A stretch of DNA of 64,000 nt. Origin: Bursaphelenchus xylophilus (lineage: Eukaryota > Nematoda > Chromadorea > Rhabditida > Aphelenchoididae). Numbering within the stretch: the stretch's first letter is position 1; every line of letters begins with the position of its first letter. The stretch covers positions 310,001-374,000 of the forward strand of contig CAJFCV020000002.1 of assembly GCA_904066235.2 (NCBI GenBank), read 5' to 3'. Under the pieces are notes generated by a model. It did no database searches. It had not been told where the DNA came from and was given only the letters and a program-made list of their open reading frames with translations. The translations under genes and the position numbers were made by a program. Shown piece after piece: positions 10,001 to 22,452 of this stretch.

Positions 10001-13000
10001 ACTACTCTGTCTGCATACAAGACCCTAAAATTACATATTTTTTGGATTCTACCAAAAAAATGGAGAAAAAAATTTTTGGAAAAACTAGATAACTCGAGAA
10101 AATTGCCAAAAAATAGTGAAAAAAATCAAACAAAAATATTACACCTACTCGTTCAAAATGTAATATACGCTCTAACACCAAGCCTTCTTTTAGAAAAAAT
10201 GTAAAAAATTAAGAAAAAATCGAAGAAATCGTTCAAAATCATCAAAAATACCTAAACTAATGTAAAATTTGATCTCAAACCATCCAAAAATAACTCAAAA
10301 AGTATTCCAACTTCATCAGCTGCCTTCTTAATGTCTTGTAATTTTATTAAAATCAAGTTTCATACAATATGAACTCAAAAATTGGCTAAAATAGCCAAGC
10401 TAATATAGAAAAGTGTCGAAAAAGTAATAAAAAACGATTGAAAATCGAATTTTAAGCCAAAAATTTGTGATAGTTTTACAAAATCTTTTCTATTCGAATA
10501 ATTGCCACCCTTTTGAAAGGCCCAAAAATGACGCAATAAACCCGCAAAATCCTCGGGTTTACACTCGGCGAGCCAAAACTTTGACTACTCGCGGCATTTC
10601 ACCCAAATCTGACCTTAAACGAAAAGAAAAAACTTTCCGTCCGGGCCGTCCGCGGCCTTCCGGAGGTGCACTGATTCGATTTGCGGCTTTTCGATGCCTC
10701 AGGGCCACAAAATTTGGCGAAAAATTTGAAAAATTTTGGAGAAAATCCAAAAAATTCCCGTTTTTCTCGCACAAAAATTGCTTTCAATTCGGAATTGTCT
10801 CAAACTTAATTCCCCGAAGCACTCTGTCCGGGAATAGCGAGTTTATTGAGAGTTAATTAATTGGACTGACCCTTTTTGTGCACGTAGCCGGCCACGGTGA
10901 TGCCGAGGCCGAGGCTGGGGTCGCGCTCCAACACCACCTCCACCACTTCGTACTTTCCCGGAATCCAATTCTCGGCGCAGAATGTGGTTAGAGCCTGAAA
11001 AATAAAAGCATGACGTTGTTTTTTGTGGGGTGTTTGAGGTGTAAACAAAATTTGATCTTTCTTCAAAAAATAAATTTAATTTTTAAAAATCGAAAAAATA
11101 TAAAAAGTTTTTTGATGAACTATACTATATTGGACATGACATAAATAATAGAGATATGAGTTTTTGAAATTTTTTAAAAATTTTGTGAAAAATGGTAACC
11201 CTATGAAGAGTGGATGTATCTTACTTTGTCGATTTTGCAATGAAAAATAGAAATTTTGTGAGGTACAATACAGGGTGTTCCTAGAATTATGGAAAAAACT
11301 ATTCATTAATAACTTTGTGCTCGGTGGTCCAATCCAAAAAATTTTTTTTGCATTTTACAGGAAAACTTTTGAGTTTTTAGAATCAAGAAAAATTTTTTTC
11401 ATTGATCGGCGGAGGCTCCGGTAATCGTCCTTGAATTCGGCGAAGTGTTTTTTTCACAAACGAGGCTGTAAATTGTTGTATGTGTGAAGTAAATGGGCGG
11501 GAGAGGATTCAATAGATACAATATGACATTTGTTTCAAATTTTTGTCATTCGGCGGAGACATTTTTTAACCTCGGCGGAGGATTTTTCTTCGACTTTTGA
11601 GAGTCAAAATTGGCTAAAACCAAAACGTAGGTATTCCTGGTGGCATGGCGCCTAAAAACGACTTATTACGTCTTCGGCCTACTGAGAGAAGAAAAAAAGG
11701 CAATTCGGCGGAGAAATCGGCGGAGAAAAAAATGAACACATTTTACAGCCTCGTTTTTGAAAAAAGCACTCCGCCGAATTCAAGGCGGATTACGGAAGTC
11801 TCCGCCGATAAAACGAAAAAACCTTTTTTGATTCTAAAAACTCCAAGGGTTTTCTGCAAAATGCAAAAAAAATGTTCGGATTGGACCACCTGCAAAAAGT
11901 TATTAACGAATAGTTTTTTCCATAATTCTTGGAACACCCTGTAAAGTAAGGTCAGAAATCGCTCGAAAAGGATGAAAAAGTCGGCTATTAGCATTTGATT
12001 TTTTTTCTCTCGAGGATTTGCGAAGTCTAAGATACAATGGGGAACCTAATCCAGAGGCAAAAAAAGTACCATTTGTATCCGGGAAGTCTCAAAAATGTGG
12101 CAAAATGCTTCCCTCTCCAAGTGAAAAAAGTTTATTTTGAAGGGGGCGCCCTTTTTCCTCACAAAAAGAGTGGGCGCAAATAAACCCAATATTAGTCCAA
12201 GAAAATACAGTAGGGGACCTGATTCAGTGGCAAAAAACGTGCCACTTTGCATCAAGGAAGTGTCAAAAATGTGGCAAAATACCTCCTTCTCCACGTGAAA
12301 AAACCCCCGATTTCAAAAGCGCGCCCGCTCTTTTTGTGAGGAAAAAGGGCGCGCTCTCCAAAACGAAATTTTTTCACTTGGAGAGGGAAGCATTTTACCA
12401 CATTTTTGATACTTCCCGGATGCAAAATGCTACGTTTTTTGCCACTTTATAATGTCCCCCACTGAACTACAAGTTAGGCCCGCCATTCCCCCTAAAAAAG
12501 TCCCTTGTAAACTCCTTCCAGAATTCCTAAAATTCGCAAAACTTCAAAACTGTACCTCGCTTACCATTTCTTGCAAATTCTTCAGGCTCATCGGTCGATC
12601 CGTACTCGGCGTTTTCGAGGGCCTCTGGCTATTCGAGCCGCTTTGTTGGAGCATCGAATGTTTCGAATCGAAGGAGAGATTGCTCTCCTTCTTCACCGTA
12701 ATCTGCTCATTCACCACATGTGCGACCACGTCGTTGGAGATGCGACGAGAGACCCGTTGAAGCGAGTCCGCTGACTCCAATTTCTCCGGCATCGTATCTG
12801 GCCCCACCGAATGACTCTGATCATTCGATGTGGACGGAGCGGAAGTGCAATCACCATGGGTTTTAACGTCGTTCATGACGTTTAATGACTCTTTCTCTTC
12901 AATCTTGGCCTCAGTTCGGGTTGATTCGGCAATCTCGGCTTGCGTTTCGGCTTCGGGAGAAATTGTGGCGGCTTCGGAGTTGACTTCTTGAATATTGGAA

Positions 13001-16000
13001 GTCTGCGAGGGCCGTCGCCCCACAACTTCTTCGATTACGGCTTCTGATGCAGAAGCGTTGGCGGCGATACGATTTCGAATATGTTCTTCGAGCAACGATG
13101 GAGTTAGGGCCGCTCTAGTTGGCATCGTCCAGCAAGCTGAAAGTTGAGTAAATTTGAGTGGGAATTGGGAAGAAAATGGGATTTTTTTTTGATTTTTAAT
13201 AGAACTACACGTAAATTCGAGGGTTTTGAGAGACTCTGTAGCAAATACCGTATTTTAGGCGCCATAAATTATGTGAAAAACATCGTACTTTACATCTTTT
13301 TATTCAAAAATTAAGGACCTTCAGCGAATGCAGAACAACTCTTTAAAACCTCCTAGACCTTTTTTACATCCCCTACAAAAAATACGATAATAAACAACCA
13401 CAATATACACCATTATCATCCATTTCCCCATCCAATTCGACCAAAAACGATGGATCATCCCCCCAAAAAACTTGATTGTTAATATGATCAACAAGCCTTT
13501 TAACACGTGTTCCGCTCATAAATCTCGCAAACTCGGGGCCAAACCCTTTCCTGCAGCACGCTTGGCCGCAAACGCTCGTCATACGCGGATCAAAACCCAT
13601 TCGAAAGTGTTGTCTTTCTGACACCTGTTGCGGCCCGACATTGGAGACGTTTTTGGGCGATCGGGATTGGGACATACTCTCGTGTAATCGAGAGTTTGTT
13701 TTGGTTCAACACTATGGAAGTGTGCACTTTTGAAATTGATGACAAAAAGTTTTGATTTTTTTAAAATTTTTGAAGTTATAGTTACAATTCTTCGAATTTC
13801 TTCAAATACCGCATAAAAACGCTAAATAAGGCATGTGTCAGTCTCCGAAAACTTCATCTTTGTTTTTAAAAGCATAGTCGAGATATTCAACGATATTTTC
13901 GCAAGAGAGCATGTAAAATGAGGAGTCGGCGAGAGAAAAAACAAGTTTCGTTAATAACGTTTCAACAACTGCTCAAAAAAGATTTATCTTTTGTATTTAT
14001 GAATACTGGGCACCACAAAAGCAACAAATTCAAAAACTTTCATCCAAAGAACAAAATAAATTTTCACTTCGAATTTTCGAAATTACAAATAATTTTTTTT
14101 GTAAGCAGAATTCACCCTATAAATGACATGTAAAGCGTGCTTAAAATACTATAATAACATATCAAATGTATTTTAATCACAACCTTTAACTCAATTTCCT
14201 CAGATTAATTCCGAGTTCCGGTTCAAAAGAATATTTCAGAACACTTATGGATAATATAAAAAAGTGGCCGGAAGTCATTACATAATGTCGTTTTAACTGA
14301 AAAACCCCCATCATACCAGTCATTTCAGAGTCTAGCCACGCATTCTTGGATGAAAATTTTTCATTTTAGCGCTTGCAACAGAATGCCAAAATTTTTAAAA
14401 AATGCGTCAAATTCAATTTTTTCAACAAAAACCCCAAAAAAATCTCGGGAATGTCTGAGAACCCCGCTCCGGATCCCGTAAATGTGTTAATTTAAGTTGA
14501 AAGTAAATGGCTGGAAGCAATTTTTGGAAGCCAATTGCGTCCACTGCTCTCCCCCTTGTCCCCAACCCCCATTTTTGGGGCGACAAGTCCAAGACGTTCG
14601 ACCCGCATCCCGCCCTTCTTGGATTAAAGATCGTTTCATATGGAAACGAACGACAATCGTCATGTAAACTGGCCGACTCGGTGGTGCTGAAGCGGAAGGG
14701 AGAAACCAAATATTTGTTGCGGGGAACGGCGCTGGAGCTTATAAGAAAGTAAAAAGTTTTGAAAAATTTTTAAAAATTCAAAGCATTTTTTATTTATGAA
14801 ATTTTACAGTTCAAGTTAAGGGAGTTGAAGAAACATAAAGACGGATTTTACACCCAGAAAAAACACAGGTTTTAGATGTCAAAGGTTTTCAAAAATTCAA
14901 TTTTTGTAACATCTGAAAAAGTAAAATTTCTCCTAGCTTCCATTCCCAACAAATTTACCCTTTTTCCACAAATTTGGCGCTTATTTTGTCCAATTCCTCA
15001 CGTGAACTCTCGACCACTTCAAGGCCACTACAATTGCAATTTACCTCATTTCCGACAAAAAAAAGGATGTCTCCTTTCGGTCTTCAGACTACGTAAAATT
15101 AGAGTCACTATCTATAAACTGTTTACTTCCAAATCTAATCTTTTACCCTCTCAATATTAGTCTAGAAATTTCGTTCATACTTTTGAAGGATGTTTGAAAG
15201 ATTATGCTATATTATTTGCCCTCGAAATTCAAGAAACCGGGTGTTACCTGCGTCATAGCACAATTATATTATGTGTTATTTTCGACCCGATGCGTTATGC
15301 CAAATTTGATAAAAAACATAAAAAAGTGCTTTGCAATGACACGCTTTTCCTCTATGATTCCTCTATGATAAGGCCTCGTTTTACCATGGTTTTTTGGGGT
15401 GATTGAAAGAGGCTTCTATTCTTTTTTAGAGGCCTCTATTCATTTTCATGCAAAAACAAACTTACATGATACCCGCTCCATTTATTTTTGCGGAGGAACG
15501 TGCATTTCTTCTATACTATCCGTTTCTATACTATAGAAAAGTGGTGCAAAATGGGGTGAAGAGAACGAAGTGTTCTACAGCTCGCGAAAATGGGCATTTT
15601 CGTTCTGAAGGAAAGGTTGGTTGACCGCTCTCTGAGAGCTCTGAAAGTTTCCTGCTCTCGAGAAAAGATTTAACAATAAAGGTACTCCAAGTGCGACGCT
15701 CAGATGTTGATAGAACTTGGCGAAAATTTATAATAGAATGTTTTTTCTATGGCCTTGCGCTTTTCAGAAATCTTTATTACACCAAAAGTTGGCAAAAATG
15801 CGACACTTTTTTTGGAGTTTCGCAAGCAAATTTTTCATAGTTATTTCTACTGTAGAAAGTAACTTTTCTACAAAGAATCAATCGTTTCCTTTCAAAATTG
15901 GCAAAGATACGGCCAAAAAGTGTTTTTCTCTCTGACCACACACTCTTCTCGCGTACTCTGTGGGATAGAAAAGGTCGTTGAATATCCCGACTGCCTCTGT

Positions 16001-19000
16001 AAAACGCGGGCTAAAGTTTCGATCACTTAACATGTGACCTAGGCCCTACAAAGTCTATGATTTTCAAAAATTTCAAGAAAATCCTAGACCAGAGACTCGC
16101 CCCACCTTAAACCAAGTTTCAAGGCAAATAGAGGCCGCTAAAATGGCCGTATTTGACATGAAAAGTCATGATTTCACATGCCTCTTCAAAGTTCCCACGT
16201 TCAAATCTCCCCCGACTAATTTATCAGTCGTTAACATGGCCGTTAAATCCGCCGCTTCACTGCAATATTCATGAAGACTCGCGGACGAAAAAGAAAGTAA
16301 AATCTCCCCCCACGAAAACACCACACGACATAATGCGGCATGGATGTGTACTTCCCTAATCCTATGACATAGTCGGGGAGGGAGAAGAATAAGTGTAAAC
16401 GAAGAAACGTCGCTTCCATTTTTCCGAATCTTGTCAAGAAAGGGGGGAGAAGAGGGGGCCGAGGAAAGTATGACAACACGAAAAAAGAGAGGGCTCATCA
16501 TTCGATGGGGGTGCGAGATCGGGCGATAAAAAAGTGTCATAATCGACGGGGATTCTACGGTTAGACGTTGTGACATTTCAAGAAAGGTTTGTTTTTTGTG
16601 CTATTATGCTTTTTTAAAAAGTTTGTAGACTTTTTGCAGAGGGTTGTAGAGTTCAAAAAGCCAAATTTTGCACCGTGCATTTGACACATTCTGCACGATG
16701 CAACCATATCTTTGATGGTTAGGCTAAAATTAGTTTCCGCAACCTCAAAAATTTTTGTTAATTAAAGACTTCATTTTAGCGGGGTTTCCTTTTAACTGTA
16801 GTTTCAATGTGACCTACATTTACAGGGGAAGTACCCCAAGTGCGACTCTCAGATTTTCTTTTAATTTTGCACACACATCGGGCATAGACTAAATATCAAT
16901 TCCTGAAAGTTTTAGCTCTTGCAGGCGCTGCATTTTTGAACGATTTTTGCCGCCGAGAGAGCACGCTAAACGTGGAGAGCGGCCAGAGAGAAAAACGCTT
17001 TTTGGCCATAACTTTGGTAATTTCGCGCGGAAAAAATTGATTTTTTGTGGAAATATTACCCTTTGCGGTTGAAATGGTACGAAAATTTTTGTGCCGAATT
17101 TCGCCAAAAATTGTCAAATTTTCGCCGACTTTCGATCTAAAAATTTCAGTTGTTTCTGCAAAGCGCGAGCTAGGATTGTCGCATATGTTTTAGAAAAAAT
17201 TATCCTAAATTTGTGCCAAGTTTCATCAAAAACTGAGCATCGCACTTGGGGCACTTCCCTTGTTAGAGCAAATACCAAATAAGTAGTAGGTCGTTCGTGT
17301 GATACCAGGATTTTAAAAAATTTTGCATGAGATTTTTCGACTAGCCCCTGAAAGTTTTGATTTCCACTCTCAGCGGTGGACATAACAAATCTTGTTTGCC
17401 TTGGAAAGAAATTAATTTTTGCAAAAACAATTTTATATGTATAATATACTATCAGTCTGTTGGGAAAATAACGGCGGATCGTCGCAGAAAAATGTCTCGC
17501 CTCGCCTCTGTCGCGCGACAAATCTTCAGCTTTGGCAGCCGTCGCAAAGCGATGACGGGCGATTCCGAGGCGCGATGATCCGCCGTTATTTTTCCGACAG
17601 ACTGATAGTAACGGACCGTGAAAATTGTTATGCATAAATATAAATTTAGCCAGCCCCGTTTTGAAACGAGATAAGATAGATACAATGGTCCGAAATATAT
17701 ATGTATATATACTCCCCGTACAATGTTTTGACCCCCCTCCTAACTCGGTCCAAGGTGTACTAATTCGGACCAAATTTGGTATGTAGTATACTCACAGGCT
17801 AGTAACAAAAAATAACATAGCTGGACCTGCCTTATAGTTGAATATCAAAACCTAGGGGCAATTTTCAAAAATCACCTTAAAAAATCGAGGACAAAGTTTT
17901 GACCCCCTTAAAAAAACGTTATATATCGCCAGCGGATGCCACGCAAACCTATTGTAATCGACGTCCCATACCTGAATACAGGTTAATGAATGGTTTTCCG
18001 TTGAATGCTTCGTTGCATTTGAGGATTCAACGCGTTAAACCGTTTTTGATGTAGAGCTGCCCAAAATTGTAAAAATCTTGCCCTATCGCTTTCCTAGAGC
18101 TCTAAATTGAGTTTATATTATGTGCTTTAGACCTGTATTTACCCTCTCCTATCAATAAAAGTGCATGGTGGCCTGGCGGTGTAGATTCGGCAGATACCCT
18201 CTTGTCATGCCCAGCCTTGGTGAGCCATTTGCTCTTTGACTCAAGGTCGAGATGTGGTTATTAGGTCCTCAATGTAATCCTGAGACTCCTATTTACTCTC
18301 AGTAATGTAAAATGTTTTGATTTGACACGTTTTGTAATGGGTTTCATTCACCTTAATCTTGAGTTTGCCGTTACTGTAGATCGCCCCGAGTACTATTACA
18401 TCCCCACCTCCCATTTGGCGTTTCATACGTCTCAAATGAGTATGGTGGGTGCTGTAGAGTCTTAAATTACCTGGTCCATCAAATGAAAGCCGTTTTTGGT
18501 GGCTAAAAATCCATTTGAAAAACGCGGGTTTTTCGTTAAGGTGCAGATCGGCGAAGTTCCGCCTGCAAACCATATGAGACCGTGTCAGCCGGAGTTTATT
18601 CTTTGTTTGAGAGTAACTAGGAGTCTCAGGATTACATTGAGGACCTACTAACCACATCTTGACCTTGAGTCAAAGAGCAAATGGCTCACCAAGGCTGGGC
18701 ATGACAAGAGGGTATCTGCCGAATCTACACCGCCAGGCCACCATGCACTTTTATTGAAAGGAGAGGGTAAATACAGGTCTAAAGCACATAATATAAACTC
18801 AATTTAGAGCTCTAGGAAAGCGATAGGGCAATGTTTTTACAATTTTGAGCAGCTCTACATCAAAAACGGTTTAACGCGTTGAATCCTCAAATGCAACGAA
18901 GCATTCAACGGAAAACCATTCATTAACCTGTATTCAGGTATGGGACGTCGATTACAATAGGTTTGCGTGGCATCCGCTGGCGATATATAACGTTTTTTTA

Positions 19001-21063
19001 AGGGGGGTCAAAACTTTGTCCTCGATTTTTTAAGGCGATTTTTGAAAATTGCCCCTAGATTTTGATATTCAACTATAAGGCAGGTCCAGCTATGTTATTT
19101 TTTGTTACTAGCCTGTGAGTATACTACATACCAAATTTGGTTCGAATTAGTACACCTTGGACCGAGTTAGGAGGGGGGTCAAAACATTGTACGGGGAGTA
19201 TATATCCTACACAATAATGGCTTGATTGTTGCCGAGATAAGCCCCATGTTTATTAATTTCCCCGAATTTCGGACATGTTCCCGTTTAATTTCCTAAAAAC
19301 AAATTGTAAAGCGATAACTAACAATTTTAAGCGCCCCACGTGCCAGTCCAATTTTTTATAAACAAGATTTCCCAAGTAATTGTAAGCATCCATTCGAAAA
19401 CAACACTCCAACAAAACGCCCTTTCGACAATTGAAAATCCGAAATTTTATGGTCAAATGAAGAGCCTTCCCTTTGTCTAGGACCCTCATTTTTGGTCGAT
19501 TTTTTGCGCTTTTCCACTTACTTTCCGTGTCCGGAGTGGGACCATTCAAAGGCACCGGGCGGCCCACTGTCAACTCGATGAAGGGCTCGTGTTGTCGCAG
19601 AAGGGCGGCGACTTGTTGACTGGTCATTCCCTGAACGTTGATTCGACCGATCTGGAGGATTCGGTCACCCGCACGCAATCGACCGTCCTGAAAATAACGT
19701 CAGAATTTTGATGAATCAATTTATTCGCTGTTTGATGGGGTATGCAAAATTTCAAAGAAATCGTAAGGTAGAGACTCAAGATATCTCACTTATAATAAAA
19801 GTTTACTCTAATCGTAAAGAATTTTAGTAGCTTACATTAGCAATAAATTTAATAGAGTTACAGTGCCATTTTGCATCCGGGAAGTGTCTAAAAATGTGGC
19901 AAAATGCCTCCCTCCCCAACTACAAAAACTGCTTTTTGAAGGACCTTATCCAGTGGCAAAAAAAGATAAGATTTTGCATCCGGGAAGTATCTATTAAAAA
20001 TGTGGCAAAATGCCTCCCTCCCCAACAAAAAAACTTCGTTTTGAAGGGCGCGCCCTTTTTCCTCACAAAAAGAGCGGGCGCGCTTTTGAAATCGGAGTTT
20101 TTTTCACTTGGATAGGGAGGTATTTTGCCACATTTTTTGATACTTCCCGGATGCAAAATGGTGTGTTTTTTGCCACTGGATCAGGTCGCCCACTGTAAGT
20201 GAATGCCGTTTGCCTCGCTCGTATTTTAAAACCTTACTTTATCTGCCGCACTGCCCGGCAGAATGGTCTTCACCACGACACCCGTAGAGGCTCCGCCGAC
20301 AATGCCAAAGCCCAACCCCGCCGACTGATCATTGGCCAAATGAATTACTTCCACTTGGGTCCAGTCGCCGCTTAGCTGAAAATAAACATTGATTAGAAAA
20401 AAATGATATATTTTTTGGTGCTCCATTGATCTTATGACCAGCAAAGAAGTGATTTTTGGCATTTTAAACCCCTTTTATGACCTTGACAACATAGTCCATA
20501 TAGAGTTTGGCGGACAAGTTGCTGGAGACCGAGTCCTTCTTCTCCTTGATGGCTTCGAACGCGGGTTTGGGCCGCTTCGAAGAGACTGTTCCGCATTCGC
20601 TCATCGCTTTCTTACTCCCTTCAGTTATGGTTGTCGGAGGCCCCAATTGAAAGGATACCCGCGACGTCTTCCTTTTCGCCTTCCCCTTCGGCTGACCATT
20701 CCGAGTTTTGAAAGCGCACTGTGCAGAGGCCACAGAAGTTGCGGTTCGAACGGTTTGCGCGAACACTGTGGAAACAGATGGAGTATATGTCCCGCTGCTG
20801 CATTCGTCATCATCGATTTTTTGGTCCGGCTGAATGGCCAAAGACTGTGGCCGTTTTGTGAAATGCAACGGTCGCGGCGGCCGAGGGGTCCCCAGCAAAT
20901 TGGAGGCCGAATTTAACGCCGTTATACTCGTCAGAGGATTCAAACTGCTCTTGGAAGATGGTTGAGGAGCGATGATTGTGGTGGAGTAGAAGTTTGGTTG
21001 CAGAGGATCGGCGGGAGGCTCGGACTTGGCTTTCGATTTTCGACGCCATTTGAATAATTTCAT
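7020..21063 (-). CDS. mpz-1: MPDZ/PATJ-type multi-PDZ scaffold protein (3' end missing)
   Basis: Exons, 5' to 3' on the minus strand: 21063-20482, 20375-20238, 19687-19522, 13136-12565, 10994-10871, 9901-9390, 7700-7440, 7364-7020. All seven junctions keep phase, giving 900 codons. Four PDZ domains lie at residues about 201-283 ([10 protein letters not shown]), 501-590 ([10 protein letters not shown]), 635-732 (GLGLSLEG) and 807-895 ([12 protein letters not shown]). Motif order, including [10 protein letters not shown] before the third and IIDYQDP in the fourth, matches the central PDZ domains of human MPDZ/PATJ and nematode mpz-1. These proteins tether receptors and polarity proteins at cell junctions and synapses. 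The N-terminal 194 residues and exon 4 are low-complexity linkers. I chose the ATG at 21063, but the frame stays open to a splice acceptor at 21085-21087, so an upstream exon is possible. The last exon ends at a donor (GTAGGC), so the gene continues leftward. Confidence 0.88.
8060..9299 (+). mobile_element. Tc1/mariner-type element with dead transposase
   Basis: Terminal inverted repeats CAGGGTGTACC at 8060 and GGTACACCCTG ending at 9299, each flanked by TA (8058-8059 and 9300-9301). The element lies in the MPDZ-like intron between exons 9901-9390 and 7700-7440. TA duplication, length (1240 bp) and the transposase relics inside all fit the IS630/Tc1/mariner superfamily. Confidence 0.92.
8330..9210 (+). 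pseudogene. Degenerate Tc1/mariner transposase
   Basis: Pieces in different plus-strand frames carry family motifs: a helix-turn-helix-like part near 8400-8520, [11 protein letters not shown] near 8640, DSAPAH-like residues near 8880-8900 and [12 protein letters not shown] at about 8970-9005, the conserved block near the last catalytic acidic residue. Stops and frameshifts separate them, for instance a stop near 8518. No working enzyme could be made. Any movement would have needed a transposase from elsewhere. Confidence 0.88.
11271..11941. mobile_element. Foldback element FB2, TA duplication
   Basis: Ends CAGGGTGTTCC and GGAACACCCTG, flanked by TA. Long imperfect inverted arms run over most of the 671 bp and include repeated CGGCGGAG motifs. 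It lies in the MPDZ-like intron between exons 13136-12565 and 10994-10871. It is related in termini and internal CGGCGGAG motifs to the element at 61441-62538. The termini also resemble the mariner element at 8060-9299 (CAGGGTGT), so it may be a mariner-derived non-autonomous element (inference). Confidence 0.82.
12035..12180. mobile_element. MITE family B, truncated half copy
   Basis: Left half of family B starting TACAATGGGGAACC with the internal TTGCCACAT/ATGTGGCAAAAT block. It stops in the middle GC-rich palindrome. It adjoins the full copy at 12208-12464. Confidence 0.75.
12208..12464. mobile_element. MITE family B copy B1
   Basis: Palindromic copy of about 257 bp in an intron of the MPDZ-like gene. 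It has the central GGGCGCGC hairpin and both AAAATGTGGCAAAATG blocks. Confidence 0.85.
13373..13675 (-). CDS. Hypothetical 100-codon ORF inside an MPDZ-like intron
   Basis: Open frame starting [12 protein letters not shown] with a cysteine cluster [15 protein letters not shown] and a mixed hydrophilic tail. Composition is more protein-like than neighbouring random frames. A possible donor (ATG|GTGTAT) lies near 13405, so it could be a first exon. It is on the same strand as the host gene, in its 6.4-kb intron, and could also be an unused alternative exon. I see no signal peptide and do not recognise the family. Confidence 0.3.
   Translation of the reverse strand: MSQSRSPKNVSNVGPQQVSERQHFRMGFDPRMTSVCGQACCRKGFGPEFARFMSGTRVKRLVDHINNQVFWGDDPSFLVELDGEMDDNGVYCGCLLSYFL
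13700..15670. other. Intronic stretch, nothing recognised
   Basis: AT-rich interior of the 6.4-kb MPDZ-like intron. The frame at 14507-14752 is open but lacks splice support and any recognisable motif. Confidence 0.4.
15677..16100 (-). mobile_element. Old diverged MITE family A copy
   Basis: Starts GGTACTCCAAGTGCGACGCTCAG and follows the family A order (GGCCAAAAAG...TTTTTCTCTCTGACC...GGGCTAAAGTTT), but with many substitutions and a decayed right end. It lies in the MPDZ-like intron. Confidence 0.7.
16823..17262 (+). mobile_element. MITE family A copy A2
   Basis: 440-bp copy with ends CAGGGGAAGTAC and GCACTTCCCTTG and TTA on both sides (16820-16822 and 17263-17265). It lies in the MPDZ-like intron. 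Confidence 0.88.
17449..17608. mobile_element. 160-bp palindromic MITE, ends CTATCAGTCTGT
   Basis: Inverted repeats of about 38 bp beginning CTATCAGTCTGT and running through AATAACGGCGGATC, flanked by TA at 17447-17448 and 17609-17610. The middle is GC-rich. It belongs to neither family A nor B. Only one copy is seen in the window. Confidence 0.85.
17712..19198. mobile_element. Foldback Tc1/mariner derivative with arms of about 600 bp
   Basis: The arms 17712-18310 and 18590-19198 are almost perfect inverted copies, beginning CTCCCCGTACAATG. TA flanks both ends (17710-17711 and 19199-19200). The loop between them encodes a transposase fragment (separate entry), which ties the element to the Tc1/mariner superfamily. 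It sits in the 6.4-kb MPDZ-like intron. Confidence 0.9.
18289..18657 (-). pseudogene. Tc1/mariner transposase fragment in the foldback loop
   Basis: Open frame of 122 codons. The segment [18 protein letters not shown] followed by [17 protein letters not shown] lines up with the transposase block normally written FSDEKxFxxDGPxxxxxYW...GGGSVMVWGA. The usual catalytic aspartate of SDEK is histidine here and the invariant W is lost, so it would be inactive even if expressed. The start and the rest of the domain are absent. This is an internal-deletion relic kept between the long arms. Confidence 0.8.
19860..20195. mobile_element. MITE family B composite copy B2
   Basis: A left fragment (about 19860-19940) is joined to a fuller copy (about 19940-20195) ending GGTCGCCCACTGTA. 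It lies in the short MPDZ-like intron, 42 nt beyond the donor side of exon 20375-20238. Confidence 0.8.
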
Positions 21064-21090
21064 ATTCAAAGTTCGAACTGAGAACTGAGA

Positions 21091-22004
21091 ATTAACGTGG
21101 TCAGGAGATGGTATAAATATGTCTAAAAAATGTTGAAAAAATGTAAAAACGGAACAGGTGAAAAATAGGATTTTTGTTTACAAATTACAAATTTTAAGAC
21201 AAAAAAAATTTGGGTAAAAAATAACAAAAAATATGTGATAGAAAAACGTCATTATGACAGATTTATTTAAAAAACTACGTCATTAAAACAATTTTTTAAG
21301 TGGATTTGTATGGATACAATAAAAATTTTAAAAGTCATCAATAAATTGATGAAAATAGTCATGTCATGATGACGGATTTTTTTGTAAAATCGACTCGAAA
21401 ATAATGTCTTGCAAAAAAGTCAAAAGTTAAAAGTTTTATTTCTTAAAACATCACCCAGATTACAGCTTTAAAAGTAATAAAAAGTAGCAAAAAAAATGTC
21501 AAAACGGTTCTCTTAACTAACCCATAAACCCAAGCCGTCGTCATAAATGACCCTTCCCCCTTTTATCTCAAGGACAATTTCCCTCCATAAAACGGCTAAT
21601 TCCGCCTGAGGGAACGCTTCGTCTAATCCGCACAGTGCATCGGCCGACGCGTTAATGAAGTCGCCCTTTGGGCCATAAACAAGCAACAGGGCCCAATGAA
21701 CAGGCGGGGAAAGTATATTCGCGGAAACTTTTCGCCGGAACGGTTGTCGGAATCTCCCAGCGCCGCTTTTCTCACAATTACACTTCTGGAGAGAGGGGAG
21801 CCAAACAAAAGCCCCGCTGCTCCCACGCGCTCCGTCATTGGGAATGGGCGCGCATATTGAGTTGCAGGAGTTTTTACAGCCGTCTACATTATAGGCCTAT
21901 TATAAGGGTGGGAAAGGGTCGGAGATCGTAAACCTTTGATTTGGAGAGAAAATTAAAAAGACAAAAATTTGAATTTTCAAAAGTTCAAAAAATCTTGCAT
22001 TTTA
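21091..22004. other. Upstream of the MPDZ-like exon, no gene recognised
   Basis: Possible promoter or further intron. The part 21540-21890 is richer in G+C than its surroundings but shows no coding pattern or motif I can name. Confidence 0.35.
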
Positions 22005-22452
22005 CAAGGGAAATACTCTAAGTGCGACGCTCAGATTTTCTTTAAATTTTGCACACACGTCTGGTATGGACTAAATATCAATTCCTGAAAGTTTTAGCTC
22101 GTGCTTTGCGGGCGCCGCCGAGATATCGAACGATTTTTGCCGCCGAGAGAGCACGCTAAACGTGGAGAGCGGCCAGAGAGAAAAACGCTTTTTGGCCATA
22201 ACTTTGGCAGTTTCGTGCGGAATAATTTGATTTTTTGTAGAAACATTATCCTCTACGGTAGCAATTGGCACGAAACTTTTCGTGCCAAAATTCGGCAAAA
22301 GTCTTAAATTTTGGCCGACTTTTGTTCTAAAAATCTCGGTTGTTTCTGCAAAGCGCGAACTCGAATTCTCGTATATATCTTACAAAAAATTACTCTAAAT
22401 TTGTGCCAAGTTTAATCAAAATTTGAACGTCGCACTTGGAATACTTCCCGTG
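22005..22452 (+). mobile_element. MITE family A copy A3
   Basis: Ends CAAGGGAAATAC and GAATACTTCCCGTG, TTA on both sides (22002-22004 and 22453-22455). Full-length internal sequence. Confidence 0.87.
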
